DNA of 19,829 nucleotides from Verrucomicrobiota bacterium. Its GTDB lineage: Bacteria; Verrucomicrobiota; Verrucomicrobiia; Verrucomicrobiales; Akkermansiaceae. The stretch's first letter is position 1; each line of letters opens with the position of its first letter. Of the stretch, positions 6,407 to 15,550 are shown in pieces. Location of the stretch: the NCBI GenBank assembly GCA_008932955.1, contig WBXE01000019.1, positions 1-19,829 on the forward strand, written 5' to 3'. A model generated the notes under the pieces. The model saw only the letters and a list, made by a program, of their open reading frames with translations, was not told where the DNA came from and made no database searches. Made by a program: the position numbers and the translations under genes.

Positions 6407-7762
6407 ATGCCAGTGCTACCCGCTGAAGCTCCAGCCATGACCGCCTGTGCCGCAGCTCTCGCCCTTGCCCGCCGCTTGCTAGCCAGCGGCCACGAGGCGT
6501 TGTTTGCCGGTGGCTGCGTACGCGACAAATTGTTAGGAAAAAAGCCGAAAGACTACGACATTGCCACCTCCGCCCGGCCGGCCGAGGTGCTGCGGCTGTT
6601 TCCCGGTTCCAACGAGGTCGGTGCCCATTTCGGGGTGGTCATCGCCAAACACTGCGGCCATCACGTCGAAATCGCCACCTTCCGCAACGATGGCAGCTAC
6701 AAGGACCACCGCCGTCCCGAATCCGTCACCTTTGCCAGCGCGCAAGAGGACGCCCAACGCCGCGATTTCACCGTCAACGGGCTCTTCGAGCATCCGCAAA
6801 CCGGCGAGCTCATCGATTACGTCGGCGGCCTGGCCGACCTGCGTGCCGGCATTCTGCGGGCGATCGGCGAACCCGCCGCACGCTTCCGCGAGGACGCCCT
6901 GCGATTGCTGCGTGCGGTGCGCTTCAGTTCTTGCCTCGGCCTTACAATCGAAGCGCAGACCCGCGCCGCGCTGGCGGATTGCGCCGATCTGCTAACCCGC
7001 ATCTCGCCCGAGCGGATCCGCGATGAATTTTCAAAAATCCTCAGCTCCCCGCGGCGGGCCGACGGCGTGCAATTGCTGGTGGATAGCGGGTTGATGCGCC
7101 ACATCGTGCCGGAGGTGCTGGCGATGATCGGTTGCGAGCAACCCCCGCAGTGGCATCCCGAAGGCGATGTGTTTACCCACACCCGCATCATGCTTGAAAT
7201 GCTCGCGCCAGAGGCCCCGCTGGAATTGTGTCTCGCCGTGCTGCTGCACGACATCGCCAAGCCACCCACCCAAACCTTCGACGAGGCCGCCGGACGCATC
7301 CGCTTCAACGGCCATGATGCCCTGGGCGCTACCATGGCCGAAATTATCCTCCGCCGCCTGCGTTACTCTAACGAAATAGTCGCGGCCGTGGTGCCGATGG
7401 TCGCCCGCCACATGCAATTCATGGCAGTCCAGCAAATGCGCACGGCCAAGGTCAAGCGGTTCATGGCGGCGCCGAATTTCCCCTTGGAAATGGAGCTGCA
7501 CCGGGTGGATTGCGCCTCTTCCAACGGCTTTAGCGACAACTATGAATTCCTCCAAGCCAAGGCCGTCGAATTTGCTGCCGAGCCCTTGATTCCGCCGCCA
7601 CTGGTCAGCGGCCGCGACCTCATCCAAGCTGGCCTAGCACCCGGGCCGGACTTTAAAGACCTGCTGGAAACGATCCAGACCGAACAACTCGAAGGCCGCC
7701 TAAGTGACCGCGCCACCGCCCTCGCCTATCTCCAACAACTCCTCGCGGACCGACCGAGTTAG
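6407..7762 (+). CDS. cca: CCA tRNA nucleotidyltransferase with HD domain
   Basis: A 451-residue class II nucleotidyltransferase that builds or repairs the CCA end of tRNA. The head motif AGGCVRDKLLG is at 34-44, the catalytic metal pair in KDYDIAT at 48-54 (Asp49, Asp51), and the RRDFTVNGL motif at 118-126. The RNA-binding neck follows (REDALRLLRAVRF, then ISPERIRDEFSKIL at 199-212). An HD hydrolase domain starts near 255, with His281-Asp282 in LLHDIAKPP, giving the HD-containing type of bacterial CCA enzymes. A poly(A) polymerase of the same superfamily is the alternative, but the HD domain and length favour CCA addition. The start at 6407 is preferred; a second ATG 30 bp later also precedes all motifs. 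Neither has a clear Shine-Dalgarno. Convergent with uvrB. Confidence 0.92.
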   Translation: MPVLPAEAPAMTACAAALALARRLLASGHEALFAGGCVRDKLLGKKPKDYDIATSARPAEVLRLFPGSNEVGAHFGVVIAKHCGHHVEIATFRNDGSYKDHRRPESVTFASAQEDAQRRDFTVNGLFEHPQTGELIDYVGGLADLRAGILRAIGEPAARFREDALRLLRAVRFSSCLGLTIEAQTRAALADCADLLTRISPERIRDEFSKILSSPRRADGVQLLVDSGLMRHIVPEVLAMIGCEQPPQWHPEGDVFTHTRIMLEMLAPEAPLELCLAVLLHDIAKPPTQTFDEAAGRIRFNGHDALGATMAEIILRRLRYSNEIVAAVVPMVARHMQFMAVQQMRTAKVKRFMAAPNFPLEMELHRVDCASSNGFSDNYEFLQAKAVEFAAEPLIPPPLVSGRDLIQAGLAPGPDFKDLLETIQTEQLEGRLSDRATALAYLQQLLADRPS

Positions 7763-7786
7763 CTTGGCCCGGATGCGGCCAATTAT

Positions 7787-7894
7787 GGAGCGACGACGTT
7801 ACTGTCGTCGTGCGGAAGGATCGCCCATGAATCGGGCCTTTGGCACTCATTCACGGGCCGCGCTTCCGCTACCACCACAAAATGTGGTGGCTCC
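7787..7894 (-). repeat. Intergenic REP/BIME-like element, copy B (inverted)
   Basis: 108 bp, in the opposite orientation to copies A and C. Read on the minus strand it begins GGAGCCACCACATT, has an intact 8-bp first hairpin (CCACCACA, loop TTTT, TGTGGTGG), a central imperfect palindrome between GCGGAAG and CTTCCGC, and the terminal CGACGAC/GTCGTCG hairpin before CTCC. It lies between the stops of cca (+) and uvrB (-). A short open frame across it resembles one across copy C (CRRAEG..MNRAFGTH), a by-product of the repeat and not a gene. Confidence 0.92.
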
Positions 7895-7944
7895 TCAGCG
7901 CCCCAGTTACTCTTGGTGTCACACCCCAGTCGAGAACGCCTGTT

Positions 7945-10125
<2,181 letters not shown>

Positions 10126-10135
10126 TGCCGCTCAA

Positions 10136-10164
10136 GCTATAGGCCGGGCTCACCCGCTTGGCAA
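10136..10164 (-). promoter_or_regulatory. Probable uvrB promoter
   Basis: On the minus strand TTGCCA (10164-10159) is followed after 17 nt by TATAGC (10141-10136). The -35 is the same hexamer as at the small membrane protein promoter. The predicted start near 10129 leaves about 4 nt before the ATG, again nearly leaderless. Confidence 0.45.
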
Positions 10165-10186
10165 GAGAGACACAAGACACAAGAGT

Positions 10187-10509
10187 GCAAGATAAGAGGA
10201 AGACAAGCACCCGAACCCGCGCACGGCTGGTGTGGCACCGGGAGTAACTCGGGCTAAGGAGCCACCACATTCTTGTGGTGGTGGCGGAAGATCGGCCCAT
10301 GCATGAGTGCCGAAGGCTCGGTTCATGGCCGGTCCTTCCGCACGACGACAGTAAGGTCGTCGCTCCCTACCATGCCGCAGCCGGGCCAAGTTAGGCGGGA
10401 GGCTGCTCCCTTATTTGTCGGTGTTCATCTGCTTCATCTGCAGTTTGATTTCTGAAATCTTCAACGAATGATGCCTGAGTAGTAACTTTTTTCTTCCTTC
10501 TTATCTTGC
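10187..10509. repeat. Inverted repeat pair framing the intergenic region
   Basis: The left arm GCAAGATAAGAGGAAGAC (10187-10204) matches the reverse complement of the right arm at 10492-10509 at nearly all positions (right arm: TCTTCCTTCTTATCTTGC, one inserted/changed base in the G/A run). The purine-rich character continues a little on both outer sides. The arms are about 290 bp apart and enclose repeat copy C. Confidence 0.55.
10258..10366 (+). repeat. Intergenic REP/BIME-like element, copy C
   Basis: 109 bp. GGAG is followed by an 8-bp hairpin (10262-10269 with 10274-10281, loop TTCT). A long imperfect palindrome is bounded by GCGGAAG (10284-10290) and CTTCCGC (10335-10341). A 7-bp hairpin (10343-10349 with 10356-10362) precedes the terminal CTCC. 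It is the best-preserved copy with respect to structure and sits between the divergent uvrB and M20 genes. Confidence 0.92.
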
Positions 10510-10557
10510 GTCTTCTTTCCGCTTGCCCTTGGCGGCGGGCTGGGACAGGCTGCCGCC

Positions 10558-11685
10558 ATGCCTGCTGATGTCATCTCACTGCTGCAACATCTGGTGCGGA
10601 TTCCCTCGGTTAATCCTGACAACGCGCCGGGTACTGCAGCGGCTGGCGAAGAGGAGATCGCACATTTCCTCGCTGGCTGGCTCGAGGCGCTGGGTGCTGA
10701 AGTGCTGCTCGAGGAGGTGTTGCCCCACCGCCCGAATCTCATTGCCAGATTCGCCCCGCTGGACGGCCGGCCGCGGATTTTATTAGGTCCACACCTCGAC
10801 ACCGTCGGCGTCGGCGGCATGACCATCAACCCATTCGGCGGCGAGCTGCGCGACGGCCGGGTATGGGGGCGCGGCGCATCGGATACCAAAGGACCGATGG
10901 CGGCGATGCTGTGGGCGCTGCGGGAATGCCGCAGCCTGCTGGCCAACTCACCCGTCGCGGTGGATTTTGTGGCATTCACGGGCGAGGAATCGGGCCAGTG
11001 GGGCTCGAAGGATTTTGTCAGGCGTCATGCAGCGGAGTACGAGTTTGCGGTGGTTGGGGAGCCGACTTCGATGCAGGTGGTGCACGTCACCAAAGGCTCG
11101 TTGTGGGCCACGTTGCAGGCCACCGGCAAGGCGGCGCACAGTTCGCAACCGGAGCGCGGGGACAATGCCATCCTCAAACTCACCCGCTCGCTCGATACGC
11201 TCGATCATCATCTGGGCCACGCGCTGGCCGCTTTCACCCATCCGGTGCTCGGCCACTCGACCCTCAACGTCGGGGTAATCCGCGGCGGATCGCGCCCTAA
11301 CATTGTCCCCGATCTGGCGCAGGCCGAACTCGACATGCGCATCACTCCGGCGCTTGCAGCCGCGGGCGGCGGGTTGCGCCTGCTGCGGGAAATGCTCGAG
11401 GATCACGCTCTGCCGGTCGAAATCGTTCACATGCACGAGAATCCACCCATGGAAACCTCCGCCAATCATCCGTTCGTGCTGGCGTTGCTGGCGGTTGACC
11501 CGGCCACCCAGTTGGCTGGCGCGCCATGGTTTTCAGACGCCGCTCATCTATCAGACGGCGGAGTCCCCAGCATTTGCCTCGGCCCGGGTTCCATCGACCA
11601 GGCCCACACGGTCGACGAGTTCATCGAAACTGCCGCCGTCCAGCACGCCGCTGCTTTTTTCGAGGCGTTCATCCGCCGCCTCTAA
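10558..11685 (+). CDS. M20 family deacylase/peptidase (ArgE/DapE type)
   Basis: A 375-residue cytosolic di-zinc amidohydrolase. The metal-site pattern is complete: His79 and Asp81 in PHLDTV, bridging Asp109 in RGASDTKGP, the catalytic Glu143 with metal-binding Glu144 in TGEESG, Glu168 in VGEPTS, and a late His in IDQAHTVDEFI. His194 in AAHSSQPERG is the dimerisation-domain His. The family includes acetylornithine deacetylase, succinyl-diaminopimelate desuccinylase and related acyl-amino-acid hydrolases. The PHLDTV, GRGASDTKG and QAHTVDE forms resemble ArgE/DapE, but substrate cannot be assigned from sequence alone, and no arginine or lysine biosynthesis gene is adjacent. The ATG at 10558 begins at the expected distance from the first motif. 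No Shine-Dalgarno. The next gene starts 78 bp on, same strand. Confidence 0.88.
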   Translation: MPADVISLLQHLVRIPSVNPDNAPGTAAAGEEEIAHFLAGWLEALGAEVLLEEVLPHRPNLIARFAPLDGRPRILLGPHLDTVGVGGMTINPFGGELRDGRVWGRGASDTKGPMAAMLWALRECRSLLANSPVAVDFVAFTGEESGQWGSKDFVRRHAAEYEFAVVGEPTSMQVVHVTKGSLWATLQATGKAAHSSQPERGDNAILKLTRSLDTLDHHLGHALAAFTHPVLGHSTLNVGVIRGGSRPNIVPDLAQAELDMRITPALAAAGGGLRLLREMLEDHALPVEIVHMHENPPMETSANHPFVLALLAVDPATQLAGAPWFSDAAHLSDGGVPSICLGPGSIDQAHTVDEFIETAAVQHAAAFFEAFIRRL

Positions 11686-11701
11686 CACTGCAAAAAACCG
11701 G

Positions 11702-11739
11702 CGTGGATTGGGCTTGTCATTTGCCCAAACCGGTCCACG
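11702..11739 (+). terminator. Hairpin between the M20 and GYF_2-DUF805 genes
   Basis: CGTGGATTGGGC (11702-11713) pairs with GCCCAA (11723-11728) and TCCACG (11734-11739), leaving a 5-nt bulge, to make a 12-bp stem. It lies 16 bp after the M20 stop. No U tract follows, so it may be a partial terminator, a processing site or a stabiliser. Confidence 0.35.
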
Positions 11740-11763
11740 TTGGCTGTCAGAAAACTTCAAGTC

Positions 11764-12402
11764 ATGGCAATCTGGTATTACGAATTGAATGGGGCACAGC
11801 ACGGCCCGGTGGGCGAAGCGGGGGCCGCCGCCTTGCTCGCCAGTGGCACGTTAGACGGAAAATCGCTGGTGTGGTGCGAGGGCTTGGCGGATTGGGTGCC
11901 GCTGCACCAGTCCGGGTTATCGCCTTATCTGGTGGTGGGGCCAAGCACCCCGCCACCCATCAGGGCAAGCGGCGGCACGCCACCGGTCAATCCCTATCAA
12001 GCCCAGCAGACCATGCCCGCCGGCAACCCGTACCCACCGGGGCCGGGCCTCGAGCTGACGTGGAAGCAAATCCTCTGGAGCTTCGAGGGCCGCATTCCCC
12101 GGCGCACATACTGGGCGGGTCTCGGCATCTGGCTCGCTATCGTTGTGGTGGGGCTGTTTGCTGTTTTGCTAGCGCAGGTGAATGCACCCGAGGCGTTGTT
12201 GGTGTTATTGTTGCCGCTGGTGGTCCTGTACATCTGGAGCGCGCTGGCATTGCAAATCAAGCGCTGGCATGACCGCAACAAATCCGGCGCGATGGTGCTC
12301 ATCAATCTCATTCCTTACGTCGGCGGCATTTGGACGTTTGTGGAATGTGGCTGCCTCAGGGGCAGCATTGGCCCTAACTCTTACGGCAACGATCCGACCT
12401 GA
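11764..12402 (+). CDS. GYF_2 domain - DUF805 membrane protein
   Basis: A 212-residue protein. Residues 3-55 are a GYF_2 (DUF4339) domain: WYYELNG...GP at 3-15, then G.L......VW.EG..DWVPL. A Pro/Gly-rich linker spans about 60-97. The rest is a DUF805 domain, with FEGRIPRRTYW at 107-117, helices at about 117-138, 142-166 and 177-194, the KRWHDRNKSG motif at 166-174 and the end G.NSYGNDP. DUF805 proteins are small inner-membrane proteins of unknown function; GYF_2 domains are thought to bind proline-rich peptides, and the protein has its own proline-rich linker. The frame is open from a TTG at 11740, but the ATG at 11764 places WYYELNG at the usual N-terminal position. Its 3' end overlaps the convergent MidA gene by 22 bp. 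Confidence 0.88.
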   Translation: MAIWYYELNGAQHGPVGEAGAAALLASGTLDGKSLVWCEGLADWVPLHQSGLSPYLVVGPSTPPPIRASGGTPPVNPYQAQQTMPAGNPYPPGPGLELTWKQILWSFEGRIPRRTYWAGLGIWLAIVVVGLFAVLLAQVNAPEALLVLLLPLVVLYIWSALALQIKRWHDRNKSGAMVLINLIPYVGGIWTFVECGCLRGSIGPNSYGNDPT

Positions 12403-13424
12403 GCGGCGGGGTCCGCGCGGCGGGCTTGGTCGAGAACCAGGAAGGCGGTGCCGGCACCGTGGGGATCGAGCAGGGACTGATCGGCGGGGTTGGCAGGGGC
12501 GGTGAAGGGGCGGAGAAATTCCCATAGGGGCAGCGGGCTGGCCGCGACGGCCCACGGTGCCGACCAAGCGGCGAGATCGGTGAAATTGACGTCGGTGGTG
12601 AGGTCCTGGCGGCCGGGGTGATCGTAGATGGCGGCGCCTTCAAGGCGTTGCTGAAATAGATAGGCTCGGAGCGTGCCGTTGGGGCGGCGGTGATAGATGT
12701 CGGCGGCGGATGCTCCGTAGTCGATGGTTAGCAAGCGGCCGGCTTGCCACGCTGGCAGCCATGAGGCGAGCCACAGGCGGTAGGCGTCGTGGACTTCGAT
12801 CCATTGGCCGACGGAGTGGTTTTGGAGGAACGAAGATGACGGCGGCAGCGGAGCCGGGGGCAGCAGGCTTTCGTGGGGGCGCTGGCTGGCATCGAAGGCC
12901 ACCGCCAGTTCGCGCCAGCCGTCGGCGGTGAGTTGGAAGCGTCGCACCGGAAAGGCGTCCACCAATTCATTGGAAAAAACCACCGCGCGGCCCGAGCAGG
13001 CGGCGAGGGCGGCGGCCATGGAACGATGCCAGCGGGCGCGGCGGCCGAGGAGTTTTTGTTGGATGACGGTGAGGGCGGGCGAGGTTTCCACCAAATGCAG
13101 GCGGGTTTTCCAGCGCAGCGACCACGGCAACTGGCGCAGCACTGCGGCGGCCAGCGTGCCCTCGCCCGGTCCGACCTCGATGAGATCGCGGCAGCCGGTT
13201 TCCCGCAACGCGCGAGTGGCCCAGGCTGCGATGGCGCGGGCCGGGGCCGCCGAGAGCATCGGCGCGGTAGTAAAATCGCCGCGGCGGCCGATGCCACGGA
13301 TGCGTTGCGCATAATAGCCGTGCAGCGGGTGGTGGAGCGCCCGCTCCATAAACTCATCAAAGCGGATGGCTGGACCTAGCCCGAACTCCGAAGATGAATC
13401 GTGTGCTGCGGATAGGGAATCCAT
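12381..13424 (-). CDS. MidA/NDUFAF7-family SAM-dependent methyltransferase
   Basis: A 347-residue protein of the DUF185/MidA family. The N-terminal signature is present: FDEFMERALHHPLHGYY at 22-38 and RRGDFTTAP at 47-55. The SAM-binding motif EVGPGEGTL is at 83-91, VETSPAL.V.Q at 112-122, and SNELVDAFPV at 151-160. The C-terminal half shows TIDYG, PNGTLRAY and PG.QDLT.DVNFTDL, all characteristic of the family. The mitochondrial member NDUFAF7 methylates an arginine of a complex I subunit; the bacterial role and substrate are not established. Start at the ATG at 13424; no Shine-Dalgarno. The protein ends inside the 3' end of the convergent GYF_2-DUF805 gene. Not obviously linked to the cytochrome operon upstream, from which it is separated by a palindromic repeat. 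Confidence 0.9.
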   Translation of the reverse strand: MDSLSAAHDSSSEFGLGPAIRFDEFMERALHHPLHGYYAQRIRGIGRRGDFTTAPMLSAAPARAIAAWATRALRETGCRDLIEVGPGEGTLAAAVLRQLPWSLRWKTRLHLVETSPALTVIQQKLLGRRARWHRSMAAALAACSGRAVVFSNELVDAFPVRRFQLTADGWRELAVAFDASQRPHESLLPPAPLPPSSSFLQNHSVGQWIEVHDAYRLWLASWLPAWQAGRLLTIDYGASAADIYHRRPNGTLRAYLFQQRLEGAAIYDHPGRQDLTTDVNFTDLAAWSAPWAVAASPLPLWEFLRPFTAPANPADQSLLDPHGAGTAFLVLDQARRADPAAQVGSLP

Positions 13425-13482
13425 CAGATTTCAGGGGTGGACGTCACAAGGATAAATGGGATGGATGTGCGAGCCGCATCTC

Positions 13483-13621
13483 ACCACGGATTGCACGGAT
13501 TGAAGAGGATTACACCGAAAAGAAGACCGCAATCTATCAAATATTCGGCTGCTCCTAAGGGTGAAAGCCATCCATTTCATCACTCTTTTTTTCATCCGTG
13601 TATTCCGTGCAATCCGCGGTT
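13483..13621. repeat. Large imperfect palindrome of CACGGAT-type repeats
   Basis: ACCACGGATTGCACGGAT at 13483-13500 is mirrored by the reverse complement of 13594-13621, which on the minus strand reads as CCGCGGATTGCACGGA and continues into another ACACGGAT. The arms contain short tandem variants of CACGGATT. The enclosed sequence has no supported gene, and the short open frames across it on both strands are rich in repeated motifs such as NPLQSVQSV, typical of such repeats. It fills the gap between the end of ccsA and the start of the MidA gene. Confidence 0.75.
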
Positions 13622-13675
13622 TCTTTTGATGAAATGCCCAGATGTCCACATGGGGTCTCAAGCCATGGAAAGGGC

Positions 13676-15550
13676 CTATGCCCGCGGCCCGAAGCCGGCG
13701 GCGGTGAGGACGCGCCGCTCGGCATGGCGGAAGCTGGCCCATTTTGAGGCAGGCAGGCGCGTCAGCAAGACCAGCGTGGCTTGCAGGGTGATGAAGCCTA
13801 TCAGCCAGGGAAAGGCCTTGCTCATGAAGCCATACGAGTGCAGACCGATGCCTAACATATTCACGCCGAACCAAGAGAAAGCCGTAATGGCATTGCCGCA
13901 GATAGTCATGGCCATTAGGCCACGCTGGCGGATCATGCCGCCCCAGCGGGCATGCAGGGTCAGGGCACACCACAGAACAATGAGCAAAGCGCCGTTTTCC
14001 TTCGGATCCCAACCCCAGAACCGGCCCCACGATTGGTCGGCCCAGATGCCGCCGAGCACGGTGCCGACAAAGCTGAAGAGCGTGGCGAAACACACGACGC
14101 CGTAAACCATGCTGGTGAGCACCTGCGCCAACTCGCGAGTCAGCTTGGTGGTAAACAGACCTAGCAGCACATAGGCTACGGCAAGCACGCCAGCGAGGAA
14201 CATGGCGGAATAACCGAGGGTGATTACCACGACGTGGGTGGCCAGCCAGAGGTTGCTATCGAGCACAGCCTGCTGCATTTCGAGGGTATCGCCATTAGCG
14301 CCGAGGTTGTGGGCGATGAGCAGGGTGACGAAGCCAACGACGCAGGCGCAGGCGGTGCCGATGCCATAGCGGAAGAGGGATTCGAGAACCATGGCGATGA
14401 TGGTGGCGCCCCAGCCGACGACGATGGCCGAGGAGTAGAGATTGGTGACGGGCGGGCGGCCTTGCAGATACATCCGCGAAAGCATACCGAACGAGTGGAT
14501 CGCAAACGCCAGCACGAGCAATAGCATGGCGGACTTGCGCAGGCTGCGCGGACACACCAACCATGAGCCGCAAGCCAGCAGGAAAGCCCCGACGTAAAGC
14601 ACCATGCCTTGATAGAACGGCTCCACCTGATTGAAGATCTGCTCAAAGTGGGTTCTGCCGGCCCACTCCGGATGGGCGATGCTGAACCAGCCACTGTACT
14701 CCTTGGCCACCTGCGCAAAAGTGGCGAAGTCGCGGGCGCGGAAAGCATCACTCAGGTCAGCAAAGGCTGCCAGCGAGGGCGGAATTTCCTTTGATAGATC
14801 GAGGTGAAGCAAGGTGGTACCGGTGGCGCGCCAGTCGCCCGCCTTGCCGCCGGCCGGAGGCGATACAGCGAGGATATCGGTGGCACTGGCTTGCTGCTCG
14901 TAGCGGGTGACCAAGCTGCGCAGAATTGCCGTTTGGTCCTGGGTAGGTGGGGTTTGACTCTGCTTGATCTGAGTGGCAGCGGCGGCCAGGGTGCTGGCGT
15001 AGATATCAATTTCCTTGCCGAAGTGTGCAGTGCCCTCGGCGTGAATGGTGGACTTGAGCCGTTGATAGAGCACCAGTGAGTTACGCAGGTCATAGATGGC
15101 GACTTGGAACGGGCTGCGCTCCTTGGCGTTGATATCGGCGGCGGCGCGGCCCTCTTCATCGATTTTTTGCAGGTTGGGCACGAACTCGGTGAAGGCGCAG
15201 TAGCGTTTGTCCGCCTGCGGCCAGCCGAACAAACCCAGCACTTCCTGATTGGCAACGTAAAACGTCGGATAGGTATCGGCCACCTGCGGGTTGAACCACA
15301 CCTCGGCCAACCACCGCGAAGCACTCATGCTCTCGCCGCTGGCCAATCTGAGCGTCTGCTTGCGACCCATGATGAGCAGTGAATTGCGCGCCACCGTATC
15401 CAGCGGCTTGATCCGCCCACCGGTCAACACCGGCAAGCACCTGAAGGCGCTGACGTCAAAGTCATCCACCTTGGTTTTTTGGGGGATCCACAGCGAACCT
15501 AACCAGATAACAGCGACCAGCAGAATCAGATAGGGAAAGGAGCGGTTCAT
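13676..15550 (-). CDS. ccsA: Cytochrome c biogenesis protein CcsA with large N-terminal periplasmic domain
   Basis: A 624-residue integral membrane protein, the haem-handling subunit of system II cytochrome c maturation. Helix 1 is at 6-22. A long periplasmic region (about 25-310) begins with the LPVLTGGRIKPLDT.AR segment found in extended forms of the family. At least seven further helices follow from about 313. The haem-binding WWD motif is at 501-517 (IWADQSWGRFWGWDPKE). Candidate haem-ligand histidines are His352, His439 and His571, in IHSFGM, LATHVVV and GLHSYGF, and PPVTNLYSSA at 366-375 is the conserved segment before the second membrane helix group. Ordinary CcsA proteins are about 300-400 residues, so the extra length is the periplasmic domain. 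The ATG overlaps the resB stop as ATGA (15547-15550), indicating translational coupling. Confidence 0.93.
   Translation of the reverse strand: MNRSFPYLILLVAVIWLGSLWIPQKTKVDDFDVSAFRCLPVLTGGRIKPLDTVARNSLLIMGRKQTLRLASGESMSASRWLAEVWFNPQVADTYPTFYVANQEVLGLFGWPQADKRYCAFTEFVPNLQKIDEEGRAAADINAKERSPFQVAIYDLRNSLVLYQRLKSTIHAEGTAHFGKEIDIYASTLAAAATQIKQSQTPPTQDQTAILRSLVTRYEQQASATDILAVSPPAGGKAGDWRATGTTLLHLDLSKEIPPSLAAFADLSDAFRARDFATFAQVAKEYSGWFSIAHPEWAGRTHFEQIFNQVEPFYQGMVLYVGAFLLACGSWLVCPRSLRKSAMLLLVLAFAIHSFGMLSRMYLQGRPPVTNLYSSAIVVGWGATIIAMVLESLFRYGIGTACACVVGFVTLLIAHNLGANGDTLEMQQAVLDSNLWLATHVVVITLGYSAMFLAGVLAVAYVLLGLFTTKLTRELAQVLTSMVYGVVCFATLFSFVGTVLGGIWADQSWGRFWGWDPKENGALLIVLWCALTLHARWGGMIRQRGLMAMTICGNAITAFSWFGVNMLGIGLHSYGFMSKAFPWLIGFITLQATLVLLTRLPASKWASFRHAERRVLTAAGFGPRA

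Larger units (their letters stand above)
10126..10557. other. 432-bp intergenic region between divergent uvrB and M20 genes
   Basis: No gene is supported here. From left to right it holds the uvrB promoter, one arm of an inverted repeat (10187-10204), REP/BIME-like copy C (10258-10366), a small GGGAG/CTCCC hairpin (10397-10410), two tandem copies of TTCATCTGC (10424-10441), and the second inverted-repeat arm (10492-10509). Short open frames in both directions are explained by the repeats. No convincing promoter for the M20 gene was found. Confidence 0.7.

Noticed and set aside
13437..14105. About 220-codon open frames on both strands across the 13.5-kb palindrome
   Set aside because: They run into the ccsA 3' end in the wrong frame, and their N-terminal halves are products of the CACGGAT-type repeat.
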